A stretch of 13,433 nucleotides of DNA from JAQIBY01 sp046546095 (GTDB taxonomy: Bacteria; Bacteroidota; Bacteroidia; Bacteroidales; ML635J-15): positions 1 to 13,433 of the forward strand of contig JBKGYK010000078.1 of NCBI GenBank assembly GCA_046546095.1. The letters are read 5' to 3'. Below, piece by piece: positions 13,433 to 13,433 of this stretch; the first letter of the stretch is position 1, and each line of letters starts with the position of its first letter. A model generated the notes under the pieces. The model saw nothing but the letters and a program-made list of their open reading frames with translations. It made no database searches and had not been told where the DNA came from. The position numbers were made by a program, and so were the translations under genes.

Positions 13433-13433
13433 C

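Overview
The window looks like chromosomal DNA from an anaerobic or facultative member of the Bacteroidota. Three things suggest this: starts without Shine-Dalgarno sequences, TAnnTTTG-type -7 boxes ahead of genes, and a four-helix-bundle (IVP/S23-family) gene with its characteristic repeats. The lineage call is an inference from these signals and protein style; no marker gene is present.

Almost all of the window (about 12.4 kb to the left end) is one minus-strand operon of 13 tightly packed genes. Most join with overlaps of 1-17 bp or gaps of 3-17 bp. In transcription order it encodes: MrpE, MrpF and MrpG; an MbhD-like protein (DUF4040); an MbhE+MrpB fusion; MrpC; a 1043-residue protein holding two MrpD/NuoN-type antiporter domains plus an MbhI-like tail; then NuoH-, NuoB-, NuoC- and NuoD-family subunits; then a fusion of a NuoI-like 2[4Fe-4S] ferredoxin with a GltD/NfnL-type FAD- and NAD(P)-binding flavoprotein; and last a dihydroorotate-dehydrogenase-like FMN protein. 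The order A-B-C-D-(E/F)-G-H-H'-M-J-K-L-N is that of the archaeal Mbx/Mbs (ferredoxin-dependent sulfane reductase) operon, not that of a Nuo operon. The NuoD-family subunit is not a hydrogenase: each CxxC nickel motif has become CxxE. The NuoB-family subunit keeps only three cysteines. I infer a membrane-bound, cation-pumping complex whose electron entry or exit is a built-in NAD(H)-type flavoprotein. It would work as an Rnf-like ferredoxin:NAD(P) oxidoreductase or as an NAD(P)H-linked sulfur reductase.

The only break in the operon is a 740-bp gap between the NuoD-family gene and the ferredoxin-flavoprotein gene. It holds a 663-bp AT-rich cassette: a small four-helix-bundle protein gene flanked by tandem arrays of the heptamer TGGTCAC in opposite orientation, with matching 10-bp outer ends. 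It looks like a mobile or selfish element that inserted 6 bp after the NuoD-family stop codon. Its RNA could fold into a long hairpin in the middle of the transcript.

Right of the operon, an intergenic region of about 190 bp separates it from a divergent plus-strand Crp/Fnr-family regulator, a candidate controller. After that come a plus-strand tRNA-Pro(CGG) with its own likely promoter and, at the right edge, a small hairpin.
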